In this document: positions 1 to 7,083 of the stretch, in pieces
Position numbering within the stretch: position 1 is the first letter of the stretch
Layout of the letters: every line of letters begins with the position of its first letter
From: Candidatus Latescibacterota bacterium
GTDB lineage: Bacteria; Latescibacterota; MVCY01
Direction of reading: 5' to 3'
DNA: 15,965 nucleotides
NCBI GenBank assembly: GCA_030629295.1
Contig: DAOVPH010000010.1
Location: forward strand, 1 to 15,965
Program-made: the position numbers and the translations under genes
The notes under the pieces: model-generated
The model's input: only the letters and a program-made list of their open reading frames with translations
Told to the model about the DNA's origin: nothing
Databases searched by the model: none

Positions 1-876
1 AGGTTCTTCCTTTATGTGGACACCTTCGATCCCCACGAACCCTGGGACCCGCCCCGCTGGTATGTGGAGCGCTATGATCCCGAATATCAAGGCGAGGAGG
101 TGATCTATCCCCTCTACGCACCGGCAGATTATCTAACCGCGGAGGAGCTGAAACATATGCGGGCCCTCTACGCCGGCGAGGTCACTATGGTGGATCGCTG
201 GGTGGGGATGCTGTTGCAGAAGATCGAAGACCTGGGCCTTTTTGACAACACTGTGATCATCTTCACCACCGACCACGGTTTCTACCACGGCGAACACGGG
301 CTTGTGGGCAAAAGCCTGATTACGGAGGAATTCAAGGGATACGCCCCGCTCTATGAGGAGGTCGCCCATATTCCCCTGTTCATCCACCTGCCAGGGAGAA
401 AGGACCTCCGCTGTGGAGAGCTGGTGCAGCCGCCGGATCTCATGCCCACAATTTTGGAGCTGGCAGGCGCAGAAGACCCAGAGACAATGCACGGCAAATC
501 GCTCCTGCCCCTGCTTAAGGGGGAAAAGCTCCAGATAAGGGATTTCGCCGTCACCTCGCCCACCATCATCCACGGCACAGCCGGCGCGCTTCGGACCACT
601 ATCACCACCAAAGAATGGTCCTTCATCTACGTTGGGTCCGGCAAAGTCCGGGACAAGGGCGAAACCCGGGATGTGGACGGGATCGCTACGAAGCTCAAGG
701 CGCTGGGACAATCCTTCGGCCACGAGCTTTACCACCTTCCCTCAGATCCCGGTCAGAAGAGAAACCTGTTCCTTGAGAGAAAAGAGGTTGCGGAAAACCT
801 CCAAATAAGTTATACTGAGTTCCTGAAATCGCTACGAACGAAGGAGAAATACCTTAAGTATTGGCGGGCTTTGTAA
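1..876 (+). CDS. Sulfatase (arylsulfatase/alkaline phosphatase superfamily), 3' part only
   Basis: The frame is open from base 1 (codons R-F-F-L-Y-V-D-T) to TAA at 874-876. The gene therefore enters from the left and only its last 291 codons are present; the GTG at base 16 is an internal Val, not a start. The segment FLYVDTFDPHEPW is typical of the middle of family S1 sulfatases. The later FTTDHGFYHGEHG (TTDHG near base 268-282) is the conserved Asp-His metal/substrate site, followed by the usual GLVGKS lysine region and the HIPLFIHLPG strand. The formylglycine-forming Cys/Ser-x-Pro-x-Arg site would lie upstream of the window and cannot be checked. Such enzymes hydrolyse sulfate esters, often on polysaccharides; the substrate here is unknown. 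It lies 130 bp upstream of the isomerase gene on the same strand, which fits a role in sulfated-sugar catabolism. Family is confident; specificity is not. Confidence 0.93.
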   Translation, partial: RFFLYVDTFDPHEPWDPPRWYVERYDPEYQGEEVIYPLYAPADYLTAEELKHMRALYAGEVTMVDRWVGMLLQKIEDLGLFDNTVIIFTTDHGFYHGEHGLVGKSLITEEFKGYAPLYEEVAHIPLFIHLPGRKDLRCGELVQPPDLMPTILELAGAEDPETMHGKSLLPLLKGEKLQIRDFAVTSPTIIHGTAGALRTTITTKEWSFIYVGSGKVRDKGETRDVDGIATKLKALGQSFGHELYHLPSDPGQKRNLFLERKEVAENLQISYTEFLKSLRTKEKYLKYWRAL

Positions 877-903
877 GGAGGCCTTGAGATGTCCAGAGAT
901 TAG
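874..903 (+). other. Strong Shine-Dalgarno and four-codon ORF after the sulfatase stop
   Basis: The sulfatase stop overlaps an excellent ribosome-binding sequence (TAAGGAGG, 874-881). Seven bases later comes ATG at 889-891, but this reads only M-S-R-D before TAG at 901-903. The remaining 100 bp to the next gene show no continuation in that frame. It may be the remnant of a deleted gene that was once coupled to the sulfatase, or a translated micro-ORF. The sequence shows the signal; the meaning is inferred. Confidence 0.4.
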
Positions 904-1006
904 CTTGAGAAATCTATCTTTCATAAATCAACGAGATCACCCTGCTACCGGTTCCAAAACCTGTGGACCAGTGATCCCATTATTAACCTAAAGGAGAAAG
1001 AGAACC

Positions 1007-1771
1007 ATGACTGAAACAAAAATCGGAGCGCAGTTGTATACCCTGCGGGACTATATGAAAACGCCCCAGGATATCGCCAAGACCCTATGCGAGCTCAGCG
1101 AGATAGGCTACCGAGCTGTTCAGGTTTCTGGGATAGGGCCGATTGAACCCAAGGAATTGAAGAAGATCTTAGACAACGAGGGGTTGTTTGCCTGCGCCAC
1201 CCACACCGGATACGAGAGGCTGGTGGGAGATATAGAGGCTGTGATCGAGGAGCATAAGATCCTCGGAGCACCCCATGTTGCCTGTCCGGGACTTCCCCCG
1301 GAACTCCATAACGGAGAGGGATACAAAAAGGTCGCCCGGGAGCTTTCCCAGGCCGGAAAAATCCTCAAGGAGAACGGCATTACGCTGTCCTATCATAATC
1401 ACGCCATCGAGTTCGAGAAGTATGGGGATAAGATCGGTCTGGAGATCCTTTACGATGAAAGCAATCCGGAATATCTTCAAGGGGAAATAGACACCTACTG
1501 GGTGCAGTACGGCGGAGGAGATTCTGCTGCCTGGTGTCGAAGACTTAAAGGCAGGCTGCCCCTGCTTCACCTCAAGGATATGAGCATAAAGCAGAACGAG
1601 CAGATTATGACCGAGGTGGGAGAGGGAAATCTCAACTGGGAGGCTATCCTTAAGGCCTGCAAACAGGCCGGCACCCAGTGGTATCTGGTTGAGCAGGATG
1701 TGTGCCAGAGGCATCCCTTGGAGAGCCTTAAGATCAGTTTGGAAAATATGAACAAGATGGGGCTTTCCTGA
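1007..1771 (+). CDS. Sugar phosphate isomerase/epimerase-like TIM-barrel protein (xylose isomerase-like, AP endonuclease 2 fold)
   Basis: This 254-aa protein opens with IGAQLYTLRDYM, a typical first strand of the xylose-isomerase-like TIM-barrel family (PF01261; IolE, IolI, tagatose/psicose 3-epimerase relatives). Length is normal for single-domain members. Candidate metal or substrate residues sit in the expected strands: YHNHAIEFE (about 129-137), GEIDTYWV (159-166, Glu160/Asp162), LLHLKD (186-191, His188), and VEQD near the end (228-231). Known members isomerise or epimerise free sugars or inositol intermediates in the cytoplasm, using a divalent metal. There is no signal peptide. AAGGAG at 991-996 sets the ATG start 10 bases downstream. 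The neighbouring sulfatase, URO-D-like protein and esterase suggest a sugar-catabolism cluster. The exact substrate cannot be assigned. Confidence 0.88.
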   Translation: MTETKIGAQLYTLRDYMKTPQDIAKTLCELSEIGYRAVQVSGIGPIEPKELKKILDNEGLFACATHTGYERLVGDIEAVIEEHKILGAPHVACPGLPPELHNGEGYKKVARELSQAGKILKENGITLSYHNHAIEFEKYGDKIGLEILYDESNPEYLQGEIDTYWVQYGGGDSAAWCRRLKGRLPLLHLKDMSIKQNEQIMTEVGEGNLNWEAILKACKQAGTQWYLVEQDVCQRHPLESLKISLENMNKMGLS

Positions 1772-1825
1772 GGCCGTGAAACACAGAGAGGTGCAAAGGC
1801 CGATCTTAGATAAGGAGAAGCAACC

Positions 1826-2836
1826 ATGACATCCCGCGACAGAGTGCGCAGGGCTGTTCTATTTCAGGGGCCGGACAGAGTCCCCATTGACCTGCCAGAG
1901 CCTTATGGGACTGATTTCCTGCAGCACGTTGGAATAGATCCTGATCCGAACTGGCAGCCGAAGATCAACACTGAAACCCGGTGGGAGGATGAATGGGGAT
2001 CCATCTGGGAAAAGCTGCCAGGCGACGTGACAATGGGCCAGGTGAAATACCACCCCTTGTCCGACTACTCCCGTCTGCAAGGATTTCGCTTCCCCGACTA
2101 CAAAAACCCTCACAGATACCAAACCGCCCGAAAGGCTATCTCTGAAAATAAGGAGGGAAAATTCGTCCTTGCCGGCATTCCCTTCAGCATCATCCATCGC
2201 TTAGAATACCTGAGAGGCCACCAGGAAGCCTGGACAGACTCCTACCTTCATCCCAGGGAACTGGAAGAGCTTCTGGATAGGCTCGCAGATATCGCCATAG
2301 ACAGCATCGAGAATTTAGCCCGACTGGGGGTAGATGGGATCATTTCCGCTGATGACTGGGGACTTCAGGACAGACCGATGCTGGCGCCGGAGATATTCCG
2401 AAAATTCTTCAAACCCAGATACAAACGAGTCTACAGCTTCGCCCACCAGCAGGGAATGCTCACCTTCCTCCACAGTTGCGGATACATCATTGATCTGTTG
2501 GAGGATTTTATCGAGGCCGAACTCGATCTGATCCAGATGGACCAGCAGGAGAATATGGGAGTTGAGCGACTGGCAGAGCTCTTCGGGGGGAAACTGTGCT
2601 TCTGGTGTCCGGTGGACATTCAAAACACTATGGTCAAGGGAACCGTGGAGGACGTCCGAAACTACGCAAAATACCTGGTAGAATCCTTCGGCAAATTCAA
2701 TGGAGGTTTTATCGCCAAATGGTATGGGTCGCCTGAGGCGGTGGGACACACCCGGGAGAAAATAGACGCCATGTCGGGAGCCTTCGTAGAGCATGGAAGG
2801 CTAATCTACCAGGAAAGACCCGTGAACACCGATTAA
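1826..2836 (+). CDS. Uroporphyrinogen decarboxylase (URO-D)-family protein, MtaA/CmuA-like rather than HemE
   Basis: This 336-aa cytoplasmic TIM-barrel protein matches the URO-D superfamily (PF01208). The characteristic stretch is GIISADDWGLQ (171-181), then SP/AP-type helix residues and FKPRYKRVYSFAHQQG (195-210), then FLHSCGYI (214-221). The His216-x-Cys218 pair is the zinc-binding start seen in corrinoid methyltransferases such as MtaA. The distal zinc Cys of MtaA is not evident: the equivalent region reads GGFIAKWYGS (303-312). The RxPVWxMRQAGRY-type N-terminal signature of true heme-pathway HemE is also absent. Non-heme members are common in sugar- and C1-related clusters but mostly uncharacterised; a methyl-transfer or demethylation role is possible only by analogy, and no corrinoid protein is visible here. 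AAGGAG (1812-1817) lies 8 bases before the ATG. It starts 54 bp after the isomerase and ends 20 bp before the esterase, so an operon is likely. Confidence 0.88.
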   Translation: MTSRDRVRRAVLFQGPDRVPIDLPEPYGTDFLQHVGIDPDPNWQPKINTETRWEDEWGSIWEKLPGDVTMGQVKYHPLSDYSRLQGFRFPDYKNPHRYQTARKAISENKEGKFVLAGIPFSIIHRLEYLRGHQEAWTDSYLHPRELEELLDRLADIAIDSIENLARLGVDGIISADDWGLQDRPMLAPEIFRKFFKPRYKRVYSFAHQQGMLTFLHSCGYIIDLLEDFIEAELDLIQMDQQENMGVERLAELFGGKLCFWCPVDIQNTMVKGTVEDVRNYAKYLVESFGKFNGGFIAKWYGSPEAVGHTREKIDAMSGAFVEHGRLIYQERPVNTD

Positions 2837-2856
2837 GGTTCAAGAAAGAGGATCAA

Positions 2857-3939
2857 ATGGGCGAATTTTTGAATAGCATGGAATGGTATTACATCAATGT
2901 GGAAAGGGATATAACACCTCGTCTCCACTTCCAAAACCATACAAAAGAGGATTTTGAGAAATGGCATAGCGCCCTTAAGGCTAAGCTGCTGGAGCTCTTA
3001 GGCGGATTTCCTGAAAAGGTCCCTCTGGAGCCTGATAAACTGGGTGAGGAGGATTGCGGGGATTTTGTGAGGGAGAAATACACCATCGCCACCGAAAAGC
3101 ACCTGCGAATGCCGCTTTACCTTCTGAAACCCAAAGAGGCCTCCAAGGACAAAAAGCTTCCTGGCATTCTCTGCTGTCACGGGCACGGCCCTTTTGGCAA
3201 GGACTCGGTTGCCGGAGTAACCTTTGATCAGCCAGAGAGAGAAGAAAATATAAGAGGGCACAATTACAACTATGGGGAGCAGATGGCTGGGAGGGATTAT
3301 GTCACTATTTGCCCCGATTTCCGTCCTTTCGGCGAGAGGGTGGCCTACAGTGACCCCTTCCCCGGAAGGGACAAGTGCAATATGTACTTTATTAAAGGGC
3401 TTCTCCTGGGGCAGGTGCTTCTGGCCAGAAACATGCACGATGGGATGTGCGCCTTGGATTTCCTCTGCCAACAGCCGGAGGTCGATCCTGAAAGGATAGG
3501 ATGCATGGGGTTGAGTTTTGGGGGGACGATGACCACCTATATTTCAGCTCTGGATGTGAGGGTAAAGGCGGCCGATATCATCTGCTATCTCACCACCACC
3601 CGCCACTACGCGGTGGAAACTGCCAACTTGTGCGGCTCCCAATTTGTGCCCTATCTCTATAAATATGCGGATGTGGCCGATATAGCCGGCCTAATTGCTC
3701 CCAGGCCGCTTCTGGTAGAAAGCGGCATCAACGACACCTGCTTTCAGTTCGAGTTCACCAAAGAGGCACATAAACACTTAAGGAATATCTACGAGGCCGC
3801 CGGAGTCTCCCCTAACCTGGAGTTCGACATCTTTATGGGGGAACACTCCTTTGCCGGGAACAAGGCCTTTTCGTTTTTCGATAAGCATCTGAAGGCTCAG
3901 ATGTGGAACTCCACCATATCTTCGTCTTCCAGGATGTAA
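2857..3939 (+). CDS. Alpha/beta hydrolase, acetyl xylan esterase / dienelactone hydrolase type
   Basis: This 360-aa protein has the alpha/beta-hydrolase order of motifs. ILCCHGHGPFG (104-114) forms the oxyanion-side strand. The nucleophile elbow is CMGLSFGG (216-223, Ser220). The acid is probably Asp293 in INDTCF, and the base is His330 in MGEHSF (328-332). This fits the acetyl-xylan-esterase/Abhydrolase_7-like branch that removes acyl groups from sugars or cleaves ester bonds. No signal peptide is seen, so it probably acts in the cytoplasm on imported oligosaccharides. The ATG at 2857 follows a modest AAAGAGG (2845-2851), 20 bp after the URO-D gene; Met8 (2878) is an alternative start without a good ribosome site. 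The last 13 residues, MWNSTISSSSRM and the Gln before, are read through the antisense end of the GTPase gene and look like a late extension. Substrate is unknown. Confidence 0.87.
   Translation: MGEFLNSMEWYYINVERDITPRLHFQNHTKEDFEKWHSALKAKLLELLGGFPEKVPLEPDKLGEEDCGDFVREKYTIATEKHLRMPLYLLKPKEASKDKKLPGILCCHGHGPFGKDSVAGVTFDQPEREENIRGHNYNYGEQMAGRDYVTICPDFRPFGERVAYSDPFPGRDKCNMYFIKGLLLGQVLLARNMHDGMCALDFLCQQPEVDPERIGCMGLSFGGTMTTYISALDVRVKAADIICYLTTTRHYAVETANLCGSQFVPYLYKYADVADIAGLIAPRPLLVESGINDTCFQFEFTKEAHKHLRNIYEAAGVSPNLEFDIFMGEHSFAGNKAFSFFDKHLKAQMWNSTISSSSRM
3897..3939. other. 43-bp tail-to-tail coding overlap
   Basis: The esterase stop (TAA, 3937-3939, plus strand) lies inside the GTPase gene, whose own stop is at 3897-3899 on the minus strand. 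The 43 shared bases encode the end of both proteins on opposite strands. On the GTPase side they encode the ILEDEDMVEF end of the TGS domain, which is conserved in the family. On the esterase side they encode a Ser-rich tail (TISSSSRM) beyond the recognisable fold. There is no room for an intergenic terminator, so transcription from each side should run into the other gene. Confidence 0.9.
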
Positions 3940-4889
3940 TTTCTCTCTACCCTCTGGCCGGCGAATCTATTGGACCCCCACAATCTGGCGTATTTCAGGT
4001 CTCTCACCAGGTCTTTATGAATAGCCCGAGCTGCATCCATAACGGTATCCCCTTTTTTGAGGATTACCGGCTCGTCGCGATCCATCGATCTTCCAGGTGC
4101 TTTGGTGTAGACTCGAACGATATCTAACAGCCTATGAATCTTGGACTTCATCTCCTCTAAGCCTCGGGGTTGCTTCGCTGAGATAGAAATCAAAGGAAAT
4201 CTCTGAGCACATACGTCTTTCAGGGCACCAAATCGTTGCTGGGCCTGGGGTAAATCGATTTTGTTCGCCACTACTATCGTCTTTTTACAAACAAAGGCAG
4301 GAGGTTCTTCACTCTCTTCACCTTCGGTTATCTCTCCCCGCAATCTAATCTTGGCCTGGGCTAACCTCTCCATGACTGTGTCGATTCCCTTTCCAGGATT
4401 CTCCTCATTCAAGTCCACTATCAGCAAAACCAAATCGGTGTTTCGAACTATATCAACCAGCCAGGGCTCCATAAAATCCGGGGCGATAGAGGGAGTATCC
4501 ACTAATTGGTAGCTAATGTTTTCAAACGGCATCATTCCCACTAAGGGTGTACGGGTAGCAAATGGATAAGGCGTCACTTCAGGCGTAGCATTGGTGAGAC
4601 TGGCAAGGATTTGAGATTTCCCGGCATTAGGCGGTCCCAGGAGCACAAGTTGAGCGGCTCCTTCTTTCCTGACATGGTAGCTAAAGCCTCTTTTGACAGG
4701 TTTCTTCTGGGCCTCCCGGTTCAACCTTGCGATCCTGCCCCGCAGCTCGGCCTGCAGCTTATCAGTGCCCTTGTGCTTGGGCATAACTGCCAACAGCTCC
4801 CGCACTATGGCAATCTTTTCCTGGGGGCTTTTGACCAACCTGTATCTTCGCTCAATAGCATAATACTCTGGAGGAAGATTGGCAGGCAT
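3897..4889 (-). CDS. DRG/Obg-type GTPase with C-terminal TGS domain (COG1163-like)
   Basis: The 330-aa protein has the DRG-family layout. The N-terminal helical segment includes LPPEYYAIE and VMPKHKGTDKLQAELRGRI (about 35-53). The G domain has G1 GPPNAGKS (85-92), a Thr-rich switch I TPYPFATRTP (106-115), G3 DTPS (131-134), G4 NKID (209-212) and G5 SAK (237-239). The C-terminal TGS domain runs from about 258 to 330 (DTVMDAARAIHKDL, YARLWGSNRFAGQ). DRG proteins are ribosome-associated translation GTPases in eukaryotes and archaea; bacterial copies are scattered and poorly studied. G3 is unusual because Ser134 replaces the invariant Gly of DxxG. On the minus strand AGAGGT lies about 7 bases before the ATG at 4887-4889. 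It is transcribed toward the catabolic cluster and overlaps the esterase end. No metabolic link to the neighbours is apparent. Confidence 0.92.
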   Translation of the reverse strand: MPANLPPEYYAIERRYRLVKSPQEKIAIVRELLAVMPKHKGTDKLQAELRGRIARLNREAQKKPVKRGFSYHVRKEGAAQLVLLGPPNAGKSQILASLTNATPEVTPYPFATRTPLVGMMPFENISYQLVDTPSIAPDFMEPWLVDIVRNTDLVLLIVDLNEENPGKGIDTVMERLAQAKIRLRGEITEGEESEEPPAFVCKKTIVVANKIDLPQAQQRFGALKDVCAQRFPLISISAKQPRGLEEMKSKIHRLLDIVRVYTKAPGRSMDRDEPVILKKGDTVMDAARAIHKDLVRDLKYARLWGSNRFAGQRVERNYILEDEDMVEFHI

Positions 4890-5135
4890 AGTTTACCTCT
4901 GCAACATTTCTAAGTAGTTTTTGAAACGTTTAGCGGTGTCCGTTCATAGTTCTCAGTGATCCATAGGACACCAGACATCCCTAGCGAGGGGAATTTGTTC
5001 CCGCGCACAACTTATGCTCCAAAACCCATTGCGCTGCTTACCCGGGCATTTTTCTGAACCGCAGAGTTGCTATTAAGGTAATCCCATTTCTCTCAAAAGT
5101 CAATCGATTTCTGTTTCCTTAAATACTCTCCTGCA

Positions 5136-5228
5136 GGACGCAGATTTCCGCCGATACCTGCAGAAACCTATTTTGCCTAATTACTTCTTTATATTTAAAA
5201 TCTTAACAATCTGCGCTCATCTGCGTCC
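5136..5228. repeat. Inverted repeat of the 'GGACGCAGAT' type
   Basis: The left arm GGACGCAGATTTCCGCCGAT (5136-5155) matches the reverse complement of 5209-5228 at 16 of 20 positions, the first ten identical, with a 53-bp AT-rich centre. Related GCAGATTTC occurs again at 5307-5315. Repeats built on 'GCAGAT' units are, to my recollection, scattered through the intergenic DNA of several environmental phyla, so this is probably one member of a dispersed family. The arms could form a hairpin, but the stem lies upstream of the predicted transcription start. Confidence 0.55.
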
Positions 5229-5263
5229 AAAATGGAAATCCCTGGTGCGATGAACTTTTTTGC

Positions 5264-5292
5264 TTGACTTTTTCTCTGAGTTTCATTATTCT
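5264..5292 (+). promoter_or_regulatory. Sigma-70-like promoter for the outer-membrane barrel gene
   Basis: TTGACT (5264-5269) and TATTCT (5287-5292) are separated by exactly 17 bases, close to the bacterial housekeeping consensus. Transcription would start near 5299, leaving a leader of about 190 bases before the ATG at 5491. The promoter lies inside the inverted-repeat-bounded segment. It is the best match found in this intergenic region on the plus strand. Confidence 0.6.
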
Positions 5293-5490
5293 TAATCCAA
5301 AATTCTGCAGATTTCTGGGGAGTAGGTGAACCCTGCAAAACAAATAGTGCTATCTCACCCAGAAACAACGCTCTAAAGCGGTCACATTACGTCTGGCATA
5401 AATAGCGTTGCGGCCTCTGCACCCGGCAACTCACAACTATTTACGGACACTACCGAGTTTCCACCCACACCCACGAAAGGAGTCTGCCTT

Positions 5491-7071
5491 ATGTTTCCCA
5501 AAAAGATTTGGACTTATTGTTTTCTGTTGGCCAGTCTTATTATCTTTTCAGTCAGTCTGGCTGTAGCCGACAGCGAAATCAGGGAATTCCGAGGAGGGAA
5601 CCTTGATTTTTATTTTTCGGCCCGCAGCAGCATTCTCTTCGGTCCCGGTTCGCACACAGCGGCGATGGGGGGTACCTATTATACCCCAGGAAACGGAAGT
5701 AACGCCCTTTTCTGGAATCCCGCGGGACTTGGGTTCCTCAAATCCTCCCGGACCCAGTTCGATCTTGCACTCGCTCTCATCTTTAGCCCTAGCGATTTTG
5801 TAGAGGTGCAAGAGAACATAGATGATGCCGTGGATGATCTCATCGAGGATATGAGTCCGGATAATAAGAATATCATTAGGGAGATGAAGCGGGGCAACCG
5901 GCTGACTTATCCTGAGTTCGCGGCTGAAGGCGGCCAAGCCGGTGGTTTCCGTGCCGGAAGTGCAGGCCTGGTCTTCCAGGATATGACCTTGGGGGTGGGT
6001 GTCTACCAGCCTCTCAGTCTAAATCTCGGTGCAGTGATTACCGGATTCAGAATGATTATGGAGAACAGCGAGGTTAGTGGTGGAGATACTACTATAACCA
6101 AGTTTTTGGTTAACATAGATGCTAACATTAACCTGGATGTTCGCCTTAACATCGCCACCTTTGCCTTGGCTAAAAGAGTCACCAAAAACTGGACAGTTGG
6201 GGTCTCAGCAGATCGCTACGACACCAGGGTCTTGGTCAATGCAAAGTTCAACAACCAGGGGATGATGGCCAGCACCGCCAGGGGTGAAGAGGCATTTGGT
6301 GACCCCAAGGCAGGATGGCTGGGACCCGGTAAACGCAATGATTTAGATGCCGTCTTCAGTGGGGATCTCCAAAATACCTCGTGGGGAGTGAAAGTAGGTA
6401 CAGCACTCCGTGTAACCAAATTCCTTGGGATTGACGCCTTCCTGAACATGCCTCCCTCTCAACTCGACATGAAGGACAAATTGAGAATTTCTTACAGCAG
6501 CTTAGACGCCCTAAACCTTGGAGCAGAAGAAGATGAGGAAGTACTGGATACCAACAAATTGATCCTCTCCCAGTTGACCAGAACCAAAAACACCACTTAC
6601 ACCAGTGAATACGTAAGGTTAAATCTGCCGAAGTCGTTCACCGTGGGAACCAATTTGCGGGCAGGGTTCTTCACCCTGGCCCTCAATTTCTCGCAATACT
6701 CAGGTGAGCTCTCCTTGGACTACAAGTGCAAAGAAGAGAGGGCCATTACCCCACCAACCAGTGCCGCCAGCAGAGACGACTCTTTGGCCACAACCTACCG
6801 TGCCTATTTGGAGGGATTCAAGCCGAAGAACTCCTTCCGTCTGGGAATGGATTTCAAAGTGTTTCGACTGGGCGGGGGAGCGATCTTTGGTGATGAGGTC
6901 TGCTCGGGTTTCAAAAAGGACGATGAACCAAGAGAACCTAAAACTGGCATAATATTGCCGTTTTTCTCCACAGGGTTTACAATCCCTCTCAGGGAAAATC
7001 TAAAAATAGGTACGGTACTGGTAGCTCTACCTCTAACGGCATTACGGGTATCTGTTGATTATAACTTCTAA
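5491..7071 (+). CDS. Outer-membrane beta-barrel protein, FadL/PorV-like
   Basis: The 526-aa product begins with a clear signal peptide: MFPKKIW, a hydrophobic core, then AVA before Asp27, the likely cleavage site. Soon after comes AAMGGTYYTPGNGSNALFWN followed by PAGLGFL, the hallmark N-terminal region of the FadL/OmpP1 and PorV/PorQ/UPF0164 families, where a flexible segment carrying NPA plugs or lines the barrel. The rest alternates polar and hydrophobic residues as in beta strands, and the chain ends in VSVDYNF with a C-terminal Phe, the usual BAM recognition feature. FadL proteins import hydrophobic compounds; PorV proteins act in type IX secretion as cargo shuttles. At 526 aa it is longer than typical PorV (about 350-400). 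AAAGGAG (5476-5482) precedes the ATG by 8 bases. It is 156 bp upstream of, and co-oriented with, the giant secreted protein, which makes a cargo-linked role plausible but unproven. Confidence 0.82.
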   Translation: MFPKKIWTYCFLLASLIIFSVSLAVADSEIREFRGGNLDFYFSARSSILFGPGSHTAAMGGTYYTPGNGSNALFWNPAGLGFLKSSRTQFDLALALIFSPSDFVEVQENIDDAVDDLIEDMSPDNKNIIREMKRGNRLTYPEFAAEGGQAGGFRAGSAGLVFQDMTLGVGVYQPLSLNLGAVITGFRMIMENSEVSGGDTTITKFLVNIDANINLDVRLNIATFALAKRVTKNWTVGVSADRYDTRVLVNAKFNNQGMMASTARGEEAFGDPKAGWLGPGKRNDLDAVFSGDLQNTSWGVKVGTALRVTKFLGIDAFLNMPPSQLDMKDKLRISYSSLDALNLGAEEDEEVLDTNKLILSQLTRTKNTTYTSEYVRLNLPKSFTVGTNLRAGFFTLALNFSQYSGELSLDYKCKEERAITPPTSAASRDDSLATTYRAYLEGFKPKNSFRLGMDFKVFRLGGGAIFGDEVCSGFKKDDEPREPKTGIILPFFSTGFTIPLRENLKIGTVLVALPLTALRVSVDYNF

Positions 7072-7083
7072 CTACGGATGATA

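Larger units (their letters stand above)
4936..5450. repeat. MITE-like segment bounded by imperfect inverted repeats
   Basis: The left arm (4936-4957) starts GTGTCCGTTCATAGTTCTCA. The reverse complement of the right arm (5429-5450) starts GTGTCCGTAAATAGTTGTGA. They match at 18 of 22 positions, with the first eight bases identical, and point inward from the ends of a 515-bp segment without coding capacity. This resembles a miniature inverted-repeat element or decayed insertion sequence. No transposase and no clear target-site duplication are visible, so it could also be two independent copies of an intergenic repeat. The left arm also has a nearby GGACAC (4966-4971) that could pair locally with its GTGTCC. 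Confidence 0.4.
4890..5490. other. 601-bp non-coding region between divergent genes
   Basis: No convincing ORF was found in this stretch between the GTPase and outer-membrane protein genes. It carries the outer inverted repeat pair (4936-4957 and 5429-5450), a nested inverted repeat (5136-5155 and 5209-5228), three CTGCAG palindromes (5131, 5158 and 5305), a sigma-70-like promoter (5264-5292) and a Shine-Dalgarno sequence AAAGGAG (5476-5482) for the gene at 5491. A short CAACGCT/AGCGTTG inverted repeat (5366-5372 and 5404-5410) lies in the predicted 5' untranslated region. No separate promoter for the GTPase could be recognised. Confidence 0.7.

Noticed and set aside
133..735. 200-codon minus-strand frame inside the sulfatase
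   Set aside because: It is fully antisense to a recognised sulfatase, has no ribosome site and no family pattern; it is a shadow frame.
1826..2836. Heme-pathway HemE (uroporphyrinogen decarboxylase)
   Set aside because: The N-terminal HemE signature is missing and an HSCG motif typical of the methyltransferase branch is present.
5366..5410. CAACGCT/AGCGTTG inverted repeat as an operator
   Set aside because: Only seven paired bases with a 31-base loop, and no extension; easily by chance.
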